This document shows, piece by piece, positions 8,134-16,236 of a stretch of 64,000 nt of DNA. The DNA is from Chryseobacterium formosum (GTDB taxonomy: Bacteria; Bacteroidota; Bacteroidia; Flavobacteriales; Weeksellaceae), in assembly GCF_026460885.1 (NCBI RefSeq), contig NZ_JAOVZW010000013.1, forward strand, positions 248,001-312,000, read 5' to 3'. The position numbers and the translations under genes were made by a program. Below the pieces are notes generated by a model that made no database searches, had not been told where the DNA came from, and saw only the letters and a program-made list of their open reading frames with translations. The first letter of the stretch is position 1; the number at the start of each line of letters is the position of its first letter.

Positions 8134-9126
8134 TTATTTTAATAACCTACCTGAGATATTTCCTGTTGCTGAACCGGCAGCTGCTCCTGCGATGTTTCCG
8201 GACTTCGATGCGGTCTGATTGACATTGCGCATAAAGTTTCCTGCACCTCCCGCCTGAATAACCCAGCCTGTTACGGTTGGTACGGTGAAGTAACCAATGA
8301 TTCCGATAATCATGTAGATGATGTAAACCGTGTTGGACGTATCGGGAATAAAATCAGGATCAGCTAGCATCTCTATATCCCGTTCCAAGATCAAAGTCTG
8401 TATCTTTGCCAGGATAGCACTAAAAATATCAGCAACAGGTAGCCATAAATACACGCTGATGTATCTGGTTAACCACTGCGTGAGTGTTGATTGAAAACCA
8501 TCCCAAACTGATATGGCAAAGGCAATTGGGCCGAGTATGGACAGTACGATTAGGAAAAAGGTTCTGATAGTATCAATAACCAGTGCTGCTGCCTGAAACA
8601 GAATTTCGAGAAATTCCCTAAAACCATCTCTGATTTGTTTTTTAACTTCAAACATTTGCCTTTCCATGTACATTCCTGACATCGTCACGAGGTCTGATGG
8701 AGACCATCCCAGTTCTTCCAGTTTTTTATCAAATTCATCATCTGAGATCAGATAGGCCATTTCAGGATTTCTGAGCATGGCTTCTCTTTCCAGTAAGTCT
8801 TTTTTCTGCTGAAGTTCATTCATATCCAAAACCTGATCCTCCAGCATGGAATGACTGCCTTGAACAACGGGGCTTAAAACCCCGTTGATACTTCCTAAAA
8901 CCAATGTTGAAAAAAACATAATGCAGATTCCGATAGCAAATGGTCTCGACATAGGAAACAGATCTATAGGTTCAGCGCGGCTTAATGCCTGCCAAACTTT
9001 AATTGCTACGTAAAACAGCGCTCCCAATCCAGCAACGCCTTTTGCGACTGCAGCCATGTCTGCACACATCGGCATCATCTCATCATAGACCGCACTTAAA
9101 ACTTCGTGTAAGTTTGTAGGTTCCAT
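8134..9126 (-). CDS. traJ: Conjugal transfer protein TraJ (VirB6-like)
   Basis: A polytopic inner-membrane protein of about 330 residues. The start MEPTNLHEVLSAVYDEMMP at 9126 is one base past the traI stop and matches the family. Hydrophobic spans lie near 30-50, 65-85, 180-215, 235-255 and 265-295. The tail is Gly/Ala/Ser-rich (GNIAGAAAGSATGNISG). The family fills the VirB6-like channel role. Confidence 0.92.
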   Translation of the reverse strand: MEPTNLHEVLSAVYDEMMPMCADMAAVAKGVAGLGALFYVAIKVWQALSRAEPIDLFPMSRPFAIGICIMFFSTLVLGSINGVLSPVVQGSHSMLEDQVLDMNELQQKKDLLEREAMLRNPEMAYLISDDEFDKKLEELGWSPSDLVTMSGMYMERQMFEVKKQIRDGFREFLEILFQAAALVIDTIRTFFLIVLSILGPIAFAISVWDGFQSTLTQWLTRYISVYLWLPVADIFSAILAKIQTLILERDIEMLADPDFIPDTSNTVYIIYMIIGIIGYFTVPTVTGWVIQAGGAGNFMRNVNQTASKSGNIAGAAAGSATGNISGRLLK

Positions 9127-9127
9127 C

Positions 9128-9760
9128 TTACCAGTATTTTTGGTTCGACGTTCCATACAGATTAAGCACCCGTTGGGTGTTGTTCTGCTTCTTGGCTCTC
9201 AGGTAACTGACAGAAATATTCTTGTTCGTGTAATAGCGAACCAAATTGTGATAGTCTTTTACAGCCTTATGCACTCTATCAATGATATCCATTCTTTCTT
9301 TATCATTTAATGAAAGACTGCTGGTACTGACAATCTGTTTAAGTTCTTTTAATAATTCCGTACTCTCATTTAGTAAAGTTGAGTAGCCGTTCGCAATAGC
9401 AGTCAGTTCCTGAGCATTAAAGTTGGGATCATTCAACATCTTCCCGAAATTGTTCACATATATTTCCGAAACATCGCCAACCAGTAATACAGTTTGCTGA
9501 ACCTTTCTTGCATCCTTGACCAGATTGTTCACAGCTTTGAGTTTATCATAATATTCCTTACCCTGTTCGTAAACTTTCTTGACTTCATTGAAATTCTTGA
9601 CGACGTTCGAAACGGTATTTGAGGTCTGAACAATTTCGTTCGCTGAGTTTAGAATTCCCGAGGCTAAATTGGCTGGGTCTGTCACTACAAACTGTGCTTT
9701 TGCTGTGGAGGTCAACGCCACCGCTGTAACCATCATTGTGGTTAGGATTAAATTTTTCAT
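9128..9760 (-). CDS. traI: Conjugal transfer protein TraI (DUF4141, TrbJ/VirB5-like)
   Basis: A 210-residue secreted helical protein: signal peptide at about 1-22 (ending AKA), then a helix-rich body (VVKNFNEVKKVYEQGKEYYD and neighbours). Length and position between traG and traJ match DUF4141 conjugative-transposon TraI. It should act in the periplasm or at the pilus. No traH gene was found between traG and this gene. Confidence 0.88.
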   Translation of the reverse strand: MKNLILTTMMVTAVALTSTAKAQFVVTDPANLASGILNSANEIVQTSNTVSNVVKNFNEVKKVYEQGKEYYDKLKAVNNLVKDARKVQQTVLLVGDVSEIYVNNFGKMLNDPNFNAQELTAIANGYSTLLNESTELLKELKQIVSTSSLSLNDKERMDIIDRVHKAVKDYHNLVRYYTNKNISVSYLRAKKQNNTQRVLNLYGTSNQKYW

Positions 9761-9780
9761 TATTCTAAAATTTTAATTGG

Positions 9781-12288
9781 TTAATTTTCTTTTGTCGATT
9801 TGATTCGCTTTAGCGAAATCCTCTTGATGGAATTCTCAACATTGCCATCAAGTTCGGAGGCCAGATTCATGACTTCCATTTTTTCGGTTTCTTCGGTCGT
9901 GTATGCTAAGTATTCTTCGGTAGAAACTTCCGTAGCGTAGACTGCTGAATGTGTTCCTCCCAATCCAATCCAGACTTCTTTGTAAAGTCTTTTGGGATCA
10001 TTGTTCATGTTAATAGAAAGTACCTGTGCTTTTTCTTTATCCGTTAAACCCAGCATCGCCTGGATATCATTAAACTTGTTCATGTATTTTCGCTGATCCA
10101 GCAGGATTTTGCAGTCCGAATTGTTGATGATGCTTTCTTTTACAATGGGTGACTGAATAATGTCATCCACCTCCTGCGTTACGACGATGGCTTCACCAAA
10201 GAATTTCCTGACAGTCTTGAACAGATATTTGATATATTCTGCCATGCCTTCTTTGGCAATGGCTTTCCATGCTTCTTCAATGAGGATCAGTTTTCTGATT
10301 CCCTTGAGTCTTCTCATTTTGTTAATGAAGACTTCCATAATAATGATGGTCACAATCGGAAACAGGATTTTATGGTCTTTGATCGCATCGATCTCAAATA
10401 CAATAAACCTTTTGGATAAAAGATCAAGTTGTTTATCAGAATTGAGCAGATAATCATATTCGCCTCCTTTGTAATAAGGCTCTAAAACATTAAGAAAGTT
10501 CGCAATGTCAAAATCCTTTTCTCTCACTTTCTTTTTTTCAAGGACAGATGGATAATCTTCTTTTACAAATTCGTAAAAACCGTTAAATGAAGGATAGTCA
10601 TTGTTATTTTTGATCTTTTCAATATATCCGCTTACTGCATTGGAAAGCGCAACTTCCTCTGACCTTGTGGGCGGTTCGTCATCTCTTTTCCAGAGAGTAA
10701 GAATCAACGTTTTGATGCTTTCTCTTTTTTCGATATCGAAGATGCCATCATCGGTATAAAAGGGATTAAAGGCAATGGGATTGTCTTCCGTGTACGTAAA
10801 GTAAACACCGTCTTCTCCTTTGGATTTACCTTTAATTAATTCGCAGAGCCCCTGATATGAATTTCCGGTATCCACTAAGAGTACATGAGCTCCCTGTTCA
10901 TAATACTGCCTGACCATGTGGTTGGTAAAGAATGATTTTCCACTTCCGGAAGGACCGAGAATAAATTTATTTCGGTTCGTAATAATTCCCTGTTTCATCG
11001 GAAGGTCTGAGATATCCAAATGAATAGGTTTTCCTGTCAATCGATCCCCCATCTTGATTCCAAACGGTGAAGGTGAATTCTGGTAATTGGTTTCCTGTGT
11101 AAAAAAGCATAATGCGGGTTCTATGAACGTATAGAAACTTTCTTCAGCAGGAAAATCTGCTGCATTGCCGGGAATACCTGCCCAATATAAAGTCGCTGTA
11201 TCTGTTGTGTTATGGCGGGGCTTACATTCCATTAACGACAAAGCACTTCCTGTATCATTTTTTAACTGCTTTAATTCCGCAGGATTATCTGACCATGACA
11301 TGACATTGAAATGAGCACGAATGGATTGCAGTCCAAACGAATGGGCTTCATTCAGATATTTTTCGATCCATTCTTTATTGATCTGATTTGCTCTGCTGTA
11401 ACGTGCCAGCGAATGCATATTCCTTGCAGACTTTTCAAATTTTGTAAGGTTTTCTGCACTGTTTTCGATAAACAGATACTGATTATAAATGTGATTGCAA
11501 TTGAGTAAAAGTCCAACTGGAGAGGCAAAGGATAGCAGGCAGTCGCTGCGGTCTGTGCTTAGTTTTTCATAACGACTGTGAGAAGAGACTGTTCCCGGTA
11601 AATCGTCTGTATCAGAAAGCGTGTGCAGACTGATACGATTATTGCCGACTCTCATTTCTTCCGCTCCTAAATTTAAATCCTGAAGGGAAGGGTTAACATC
11701 TCGGGATAATGTCAGATATTGCTCAAGTAATCCCGATTGTTTTTCTGTTCCGGTAATCTCATTCTCCGTCATCCGTTCCAAATGAACATAACCAATGTCA
11801 TTCATGATTCGTTCAAATTGATCGACGGTCTCCATAAATCTGCTCATCAGCTCCTTATCCCTGATTTCCTTTGGAATAAGCTTTCCTTTGCAGAGCGATG
11901 AGAAATTACTCTGCATTCTCATCCTCTCTTTGCTTGTTTTGGTAAGAAAGAGATAGCAGTAATGATTCAGAAAAGGTCTTTCATTGAAATGTCTTTCAAA
12001 TGATTTAGACAGAAAACTCTGATCCTCTTTTGACAGATTGGCATTGTAGTTTTCTTTGATAAACCAATCCTGCTTGTGTACAATCGTAAAATCAGGTAAA
12101 GTCTTAATGGCTTTAAACCAAGCTGAATGAATGGCTTCATATTCAGCGGAAGCAACGGTAAACAATTCAGGAAGGCTTACTTTAAAACAAACCGTAACAT
12201 CGGCATCTTTTGATATAATACAGCTTTCTTCTACTGCCAGCAGCGGAAATTTACTTTCCAACGTAGCTGCTTTTGATTGATTTCTCAT
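9781..12288 (-). CDS. traG: Conjugation ATPase TraG (VirB4 family)
   Basis: An 835-residue cytoplasmic ATPase that energises assembly of the mating channel. Walker A GPSGSGKS is at residues 445-452 and a Walker B-like strand with acidic residues (LILIEEAWKAI) is near 665. The N-terminal half is the VirB4-type domain. Full length for the family, no breaks. Its start overlaps the traF stop by four bases, so the two are translationally coupled. Confidence 0.96.
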   Translation of the reverse strand: MRNQSKAATLESKFPLLAVEESCIISKDADVTVCFKVSLPELFTVASAEYEAIHSAWFKAIKTLPDFTIVHKQDWFIKENYNANLSKEDQSFLSKSFERHFNERPFLNHYCYLFLTKTSKERMRMQSNFSSLCKGKLIPKEIRDKELMSRFMETVDQFERIMNDIGYVHLERMTENEITGTEKQSGLLEQYLTLSRDVNPSLQDLNLGAEEMRVGNNRISLHTLSDTDDLPGTVSSHSRYEKLSTDRSDCLLSFASPVGLLLNCNHIYNQYLFIENSAENLTKFEKSARNMHSLARYSRANQINKEWIEKYLNEAHSFGLQSIRAHFNVMSWSDNPAELKQLKNDTGSALSLMECKPRHNTTDTATLYWAGIPGNAADFPAEESFYTFIEPALCFFTQETNYQNSPSPFGIKMGDRLTGKPIHLDISDLPMKQGIITNRNKFILGPSGSGKSFFTNHMVRQYYEQGAHVLLVDTGNSYQGLCELIKGKSKGEDGVYFTYTEDNPIAFNPFYTDDGIFDIEKRESIKTLILTLWKRDDEPPTRSEEVALSNAVSGYIEKIKNNNDYPSFNGFYEFVKEDYPSVLEKKKVREKDFDIANFLNVLEPYYKGGEYDYLLNSDKQLDLLSKRFIVFEIDAIKDHKILFPIVTIIIMEVFINKMRRLKGIRKLILIEEAWKAIAKEGMAEYIKYLFKTVRKFFGEAIVVTQEVDDIIQSPIVKESIINNSDCKILLDQRKYMNKFNDIQAMLGLTDKEKAQVLSINMNNDPKRLYKEVWIGLGGTHSAVYATEVSTEEYLAYTTEETEKMEVMNLASELDGNVENSIKRISLKRIKSTKEN

Positions 12289-12626
12289 GCTGCAGCTTTT
12301 TTGGAGTTGGATTTTAGATACCTGAAGATTGACTTTCGGCTGATAATGTATTTAGGATGCTTTTTGTTGGCACCCAGTTTCATCAATCCGTGTTCTCCAT
12401 ATTTTCTGTTGAGTGTGAAAGTCTGCCCTATTAGCAAGCTGGCACTGATACCTCCTAATCCCAAACAGAAATAGGTACTGACTCCTGCCATGTACATGAT
12501 CATGACCACAATCAAAAGACCTAGCAGACCGCCTGCGAAAATGAAGAGGTACTGCGCTTTTAATCCTTTGAACTCTACGGTTCTTCCGATTCCTTTATTG
12601 ATGTTATAGGTATTCATAATCATCAA
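12285..12626 (-). CDS. traF: Conjugal transfer protein TraF (DUF4133, VirB3-like)
   Basis: A 113-residue protein. NKGIGRTVEFKGLKAQY precedes two close membrane segments (about 28-48 and 50-68), then a basic C-terminal part. This is the DUF4133/TraF pattern, equivalent to VirB3. It lies two bases from traE and overlaps traG. Confidence 0.92.
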   Translation of the reverse strand: MMIMNTYNINKGIGRTVEFKGLKAQYLFIFAGGLLGLLIVVMIMYMAGVSTYFCLGLGGISASLLIGQTFTLNRKYGEHGLMKLGANKKHPKYIISRKSIFRYLKSNSKKAAA

Positions 12627-12628
12627 TT

Positions 12629-12934
12629 TTAAAGGAAGAATGAACGGAGAATAGTGGCTGCAACGATCAGGAAAATACAGGCTCCGAACCAGCTTGCAGC
12701 GGTTTTACTGGTGTCAGGGTCGCCACTGCTGAATTTGTTGTAGACCTTGACTCCTCCAATGAGTCCGACGACTGCTCCTATGGCGTAGATAAGTTGGGTG
12801 GCAGGTTCGAAATAAGACGTGACCATTTGGGTGGCCTCATTGATTCCGGCGGTACCGTTTCCCTGAGAAAAGACTGGCGTAAAACTTCCTACAAATAAAC
12901 AAACTGTAAGAAATTTGTTTTTTAGTTTTTGCAT
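12629..12934 (-). CDS. traE: Conjugal transfer protein TraE (DUF4134, VirB2-like)
   Basis: A 101-residue pilin-like protein: signal peptide at about 1-24, a glycine-rich membrane segment around LIYAIGAVVGLIGGVKVYN, and a second one at the C-terminus. The family is the VirB2-like subunit of Bacteroidota mating systems. It is the first gene after the internal terminator and has its own likely promoter about 50 bases upstream. Confidence 0.9.
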   Translation of the reverse strand: MQKLKNKFLTVCLFVGSFTPVFSQGNGTAGINEATQMVTSYFEPATQLIYAIGAVVGLIGGVKVYNKFSSGDPDTSKTAASWFGACIFLIVAATILRSFFL

Positions 12935-12985
12935 GATTGATACATTTTTGAGTTAAAGAAAACTGCGCTTTGCAACTTTCAGAAA

Positions 12986-12993
12986 CAAATGTA
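12986..12993 (-). promoter_or_regulatory. Likely promoter (-7 element) for traE-traQ
   Basis: The minus strand reads TACATTTG, an exact match to the Bacteroidota -7 consensus TAnnTTTG, about 50 bases upstream of traE and downstream of the 13.1-kb terminator. No good -33 TTG is present at the expected spacing, so the call is moderate. Confidence 0.5.
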
Positions 12994-13123
12994 TCGGCAG
13001 TCAAAGAGTCTTATCTAAAAATGGAATGATCTGATAGACATTGGCTTTACGTTTCTTCTACTGAATTTTTTAGGTTAATTTTAAACTTAAGTTAGTCGCT
13101 TCATAATATTGAATTAAAGGCAT

Positions 13124-13170
13124 AAAAAAACCCAGCTGAATGCTGGGTAAAAACTAATAACCATGAAAAC
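13124..13170 (-). terminator. Terminator with conserved 23-base lead (copy 1)
   Basis: On the minus strand a 23-base lead (13148-13170, including CATGGTTATTAGTTTTTA) runs into a hairpin with arms CCCAGC/GCTGGG (13142-13147 and 13131-13136) and a T7 tract. It lies about 100 bases after the traD stop. The lead is identical to one at 43036-43058 on the plus strand. The remainder of the 12935-13265 gap holds only the traE promoter. Confidence 0.8.
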
Positions 13171-13265
13171 TCAATTAAACATGAGAATCGTTTCTTTTTG
13201 AAGCAATAAGCAAACCAAAAACATACAATCTATTCTTAAATAAAGTTATTTTTATGTTAAAATTT

Positions 13266-13904
13266 TTAGATATATTTCCCAATATCAAATTCCTCAAAAG
13301 TACTTTTTTGCAAATTGGAAGAACCGTCTTGAGTTTCAGTATTAAAACTGTTGTCCAAAAGCTCTGCTATTTTTTGAGAAGCACCATCAAAAGAATTTTC
13401 GAGTAGATTGAATAATTCGGTTCCATGTAATTTGTGAACTATATCTGTAACTGTTTTCTTTTGAGATAACTCAGAATCATCTTCGTTTTTCAAGAAATAC
13501 TCCACAGAATTTAGTTCTTCAAAGTTTACGCCGTAGGCTAAACCGTTATTCTCTCCCGGTGATCTATACTTTTTCCATTCTTCTTCCTCTTCTTCAAAAT
13601 CAGGCTGATTGCTGAAACCTTTATCCGGTTCTTCCTGCAGAATTTGCTGATCAATGTTTTCATTTTCATCAAATTCTATATCTAAAGTAGTAGGATTGAC
13701 TGGTAGTTCATCACTCTGGCTTTCGGTGGAAGTCATTGGAACCGATTTTCTTTCAACAGGTTTAGTTTTTCCGATAATCGTCGAGAGAGGATGGTTCTGT
13801 TGATTTTCTGTCAATACCTTAGTAGGTTTCTTTTGTTCGCCTGTTTTATCATGTAAAAGAACACAGATTAAAATCAATAGACATATTAATATTGCGGTTT
13901 CCAT
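13266..13904 (-). CDS. traD: TraD-like conjugal transfer protein
   Basis: A 212-residue protein with an N-terminal membrane anchor (residues 4-17, TAILICLLILICVLL) and an acidic, low-complexity cytosolic remainder rich in Glu, Ser and Asn. I assign TraD from position after the DUF3408 gene and general look, not from a diagnostic motif. It is three bases from its upstream neighbour. Its function is not known. Confidence 0.55.
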   Translation of the reverse strand: METAILICLLILICVLLHDKTGEQKKPTKVLTENQQNHPLSTIIGKTKPVERKSVPMTSTESQSDELPVNPTTLDIEFDENENIDQQILQEEPDKGFSNQPDFEEEEEEWKKYRSPGENNGLAYGVNFEELNSVEYFLKNEDDSELSQKKTVTDIVHKLHGTELFNLLENSFDGASQKIAELLDNSFNTETQDGSSNLQKSTFEEFDIGKYI

Positions 13905-13907
13905 AGT

Positions 13908-14336
13908 TTAAAATATAGGTTTGTATTTATTGTTATAACTCTTGATAATCTGCTCACCAAATTCCTGAAAATGGTATTGTAACAGATTATCAACGTAGGC
14001 ATAGATGGAAATTTTATCTTCCCCGATCACCTGTACAATACGGGAAAGCCTTTCGTGGAAATCGGGTCTGATGTAAACGGTTTTTCCGTCACGTGCATTG
14101 GTATCACTTTTTTTTAGAAAGATATCTTCATAATCCAATTCCGATATTTTTTTTATTCTTGCTTTATCTTTAACGACTGGTTTTTCTTTTGAAGCTTCTT
14201 TATTGATGATACCCTCATTTTGGTCTTGCTGAGAAGAAGAAAGGCTTAGACCCTCCTTTTTCAAACCATCAACCATCAGATTCATCATAAATTCTTCATC
14301 AATATCAGGGGTTGTTTTTCTGTTATTTTTTTCCAT
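13908..14336 (-). CDS. DUF3408 conjugal transfer protein (TraB/TraC type)
   Basis: A 142-residue protein. The N-terminal 60 residues are disordered and charged. The C-terminal part (about 80-142) is a ribbon-helix-helix-like DUF3408 domain: YIRPDFHERLSRIVQVIG, then ISIYAYVDNLLQYHFQEF. Such proteins accompany the ParA-like TraA at the head of CTnDOT-type tra operons. It overlaps the traA stop by 14 bases. Confidence 0.82.
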   Translation of the reverse strand: MEKNNRKTTPDIDEEFMMNLMVDGLKKEGLSLSSSQQDQNEGIINKEASKEKPVVKDKARIKKISELDYEDIFLKKSDTNARDGKTVYIRPDFHERLSRIVQVIGEDKISIYAYVDNLLQYHFQEFGEQIIKSYNNKYKPIF

Positions 14337-15108
14337 TTGTAGGTAAGTTTATAATGTTTAGAAACTCATCGATAAATAAATCAAGCTGACTGATTTTCAT
14401 TAATTTTTCGTCAGCTGGAAGCAGTGTAGAACGGAAGACGATTTTACTTTCGGCTTCACTATCTTTTCTGAAACGGGTACTGCTCTTAATCTGGCTCTGC
14501 ATTAAGCTTAATCCTAATTGATTGATAAGTTGATTGTAAATTTCATATAAAGGTGTGCTTTCCCGTCCATCGACCTGATTCCAAAATAAGTGGATCGTTT
14601 CAATTGAAGTTTCTCCTTTTTGCATGATCACATCCTGTAATAGTTGTGTAAAAATGAGTGTGCTTTCCATTACAACACGGTCTGCGGTAATGGGAGTGAA
14701 AATATGATGCATTCCGGCCAGTGCTTTCAAGATGCCTGGAGTGTTGACAGTTCCCGGAAGATCAAAGAAGATAACATCAAGAGGTATTTCGGAGCTTGAA
14801 GTAAATTCTTCTGCTGCTTCTAAAATGCCGTCGGCTCTCATCTGAACAATAGGATACGCTTTTTTATTAATCGTGCTAAATTGTTTGTAGGCTAATTTTT
14901 TTAATGAATTATTTTCCATAATCATCGTGAGGTCTCTGGATTTCATTTTCATAAGACTGTGCTGGGGAAAATCCGCATCAAATACCGCTACATTATACCC
15001 AAGACGATAATGTAGAATGCTGGCAGTTAAAGTGGTAAACGTGCTTTTTCCGACACCTCCTTTTTGGGATGAGAAGGCAATGAATTTTGTTTTGATTTTT
15101 GATTCCAT
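14323..15108 (-). CDS. traA: ParA-family ATPase TraA
   Basis: A 261-residue MinD/ParA-type ATPase. The deviant Walker A KGGVGKST is at residues 15-22, with FDADFPQHS following and FFDLPGT as the Walker B-type strand near 110. In these elements TraA with its DUF3408 partner heads the transfer operon and probably affects partitioning or transfer regulation. It is first in its operon, facing the oriT/mob region. Confidence 0.92.
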   Translation of the reverse strand: MESKIKTKFIAFSSQKGGVGKSTFTTLTASILHYRLGYNVAVFDADFPQHSLMKMKSRDLTMIMENNSLKKLAYKQFSTINKKAYPIVQMRADGILEAAEEFTSSSEIPLDVIFFDLPGTVNTPGILKALAGMHHIFTPITADRVVMESTLIFTQLLQDVIMQKGETSIETIHLFWNQVDGRESTPLYEIYNQLINQLGLSLMQSQIKSSTRFRKDSEAESKIVFRSTLLPADEKLMKISQLDLFIDEFLNIINLPTNGKK

Positions 15109-15623
15109 AATAGGTATGTATTTTAATTGGTATTGCTGTTTCTTGTTTTATAGATAACTCATTATGCACTTTTATCTGCAGGTAACTAAAGAACACTGCA
15201 TTCATTCAGCTACTTAACAAACTCTTTACTTAGCTTGTTATATACTTATGATTTCACAAGAATAAATCTGTTGATCCCTAGTGAAATACATTAATACTTT
15301 TTCAGATCCGCTTCTATACACTAAATCAAATATTAATGTATGCACATTATGATATCCGTCCATTTCTACACATTGGTGTACTCACGTTGTTACCTAAGTG
15401 CCTGATGTCATTTGTGCATCATTTTGTGTAGACAAAGTAATGCAGATATCTAAGTGCTTTTGAAATTGAGGTTGATATTGTCATTTAGAGGTTGCCATTG
15501 GCTTTTGATATTGTTTTATCATTGAATGTTCATTCCCTTACTTTGTAATGGATGTTTAGAAAAGGTTGTTTTGTTGGTCTTTGTTATTGGTTTGTAATGA
15601 ATCAGACTTTTATATGCAGATTG
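15109..15623. other. Intergenic region between traA and oriT
   Basis: About 500 AT-rich bases with no convincing gene. Short similar strings recur (CTAAGTGC twice around 15395-15460; GAGGTTG and GATATTG twice around 15470-15515), which could be protein-binding sites. The region must contain the promoter for traA on the minus strand and probably that of mobAB on the plus strand, but no clean TAnnTTTG box was found. Confidence 0.35.
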
Positions 15624-15742
15624 AATCCTGCGCATCCAATCCGACCCAAGGGAGGATTTTGTGTTCATCGGAACACGGCAAGTTGTGTTTTGAGCATCTC
15701 GAAACGATTTCCGATGCTCAAAACAACTTGCCCTTGCAGGGG
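15624..15742. other. oriT: Probable origin of transfer (oriT) with nested inverted repeats
   Basis: Directly upstream of mobA and the relaxase gene lies a dense set of inverted repeats. AATCCT (15624-15629) pairs with AGGATT (15653-15658). GTGTTC (15661-15666) pairs with GAACAC (15671-15676). A long pair, 15677-15698 against 15713-15732, covers 20 bases with two unpaired, and its loop contains TCG-AAA-CGA. A small CCC...GGG pair sits at 15731-15742. The DNA is clearly more GC-rich than its surroundings. Position and structure fit an oriT; the nic site cannot be read from sequence alone. Confidence 0.75.
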
Positions 15743-15797
15743 CTGAAAAACACCTTCCGAAGTCAGGGTTTTATATGAATTTTAAAATGGATTAGTT

Positions 15798-16235
15798 ATG
15801 GAAGACAATAACAAAAAGCAAATAAGAAAAACAGGTCGGAGACCTAAAAAAGATCCTGCTAAAAACAGATACACCATCTCCTTCAATGAAGAGGAACATG
15901 CTCGCTTTTTGGCTCTTTTTGACCAGTCTGGTATGCAGGTGAAGGCACATTTTATAACTTCCTGCATCTTTGAAAAGACCGTAAAAACAATTCAAATTGA
16001 TAAAGGAACGGTTGATTTCTATATGCGACTGACTTCATTTCACAGTCAATTTCGTTCCGTGGGTGTCAACTACAACCAGATTGTAAAGCTGTTATACAAG
16101 AATTTCTCTGAGAAAAAGGCTGCCGGTTTCCTTTACAAACTAGAAAAACAGACCTTGGAAATGGTCATTTTATGCCAAAAGATTATAAAAATCAGTGAAG
16201 AATTTGAAGAAAAACATCTAAAAAAACAGTCTTAA
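15798..16235 (+). CDS. mobA: Mobilisation protein MobA (relaxosome accessory, RHH-type)
   Basis: A 145-residue basic protein with the opening KTGRRPKKDPAKNRYTISFN, typical of Bacteroidota MobA accessory proteins: a ribbon-helix-helix-like N-terminus followed by helices (FRSVGVNYNQIVKLLYKNF). It should bind oriT and help the relaxase nick. One base separates it from mobB. Confidence 0.9.
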   Translation: MEDNNKKQIRKTGRRPKKDPAKNRYTISFNEEEHARFLALFDQSGMQVKAHFITSCIFEKTVKTIQIDKGTVDFYMRLTSFHSQFRSVGVNYNQIVKLLYKNFSEKKAAGFLYKLEKQTLEMVILCQKIIKISEEFEEKHLKKQS

Positions 16236-16236
16236 A

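Noticed and set aside
13148..13186. Opposite-strand reading of the conserved element as a short peptide gene starting MKT
   Set aside because: The peptides after MKT differ completely between copies and the T tract lies on the other strand, so the terminator orientation is preferred.
15552..15778. Two overlapping plus-strand frames in the oriT block
   Set aside because: They run through the inverted repeats; base pattern is explained by the repeat structure, not coding.
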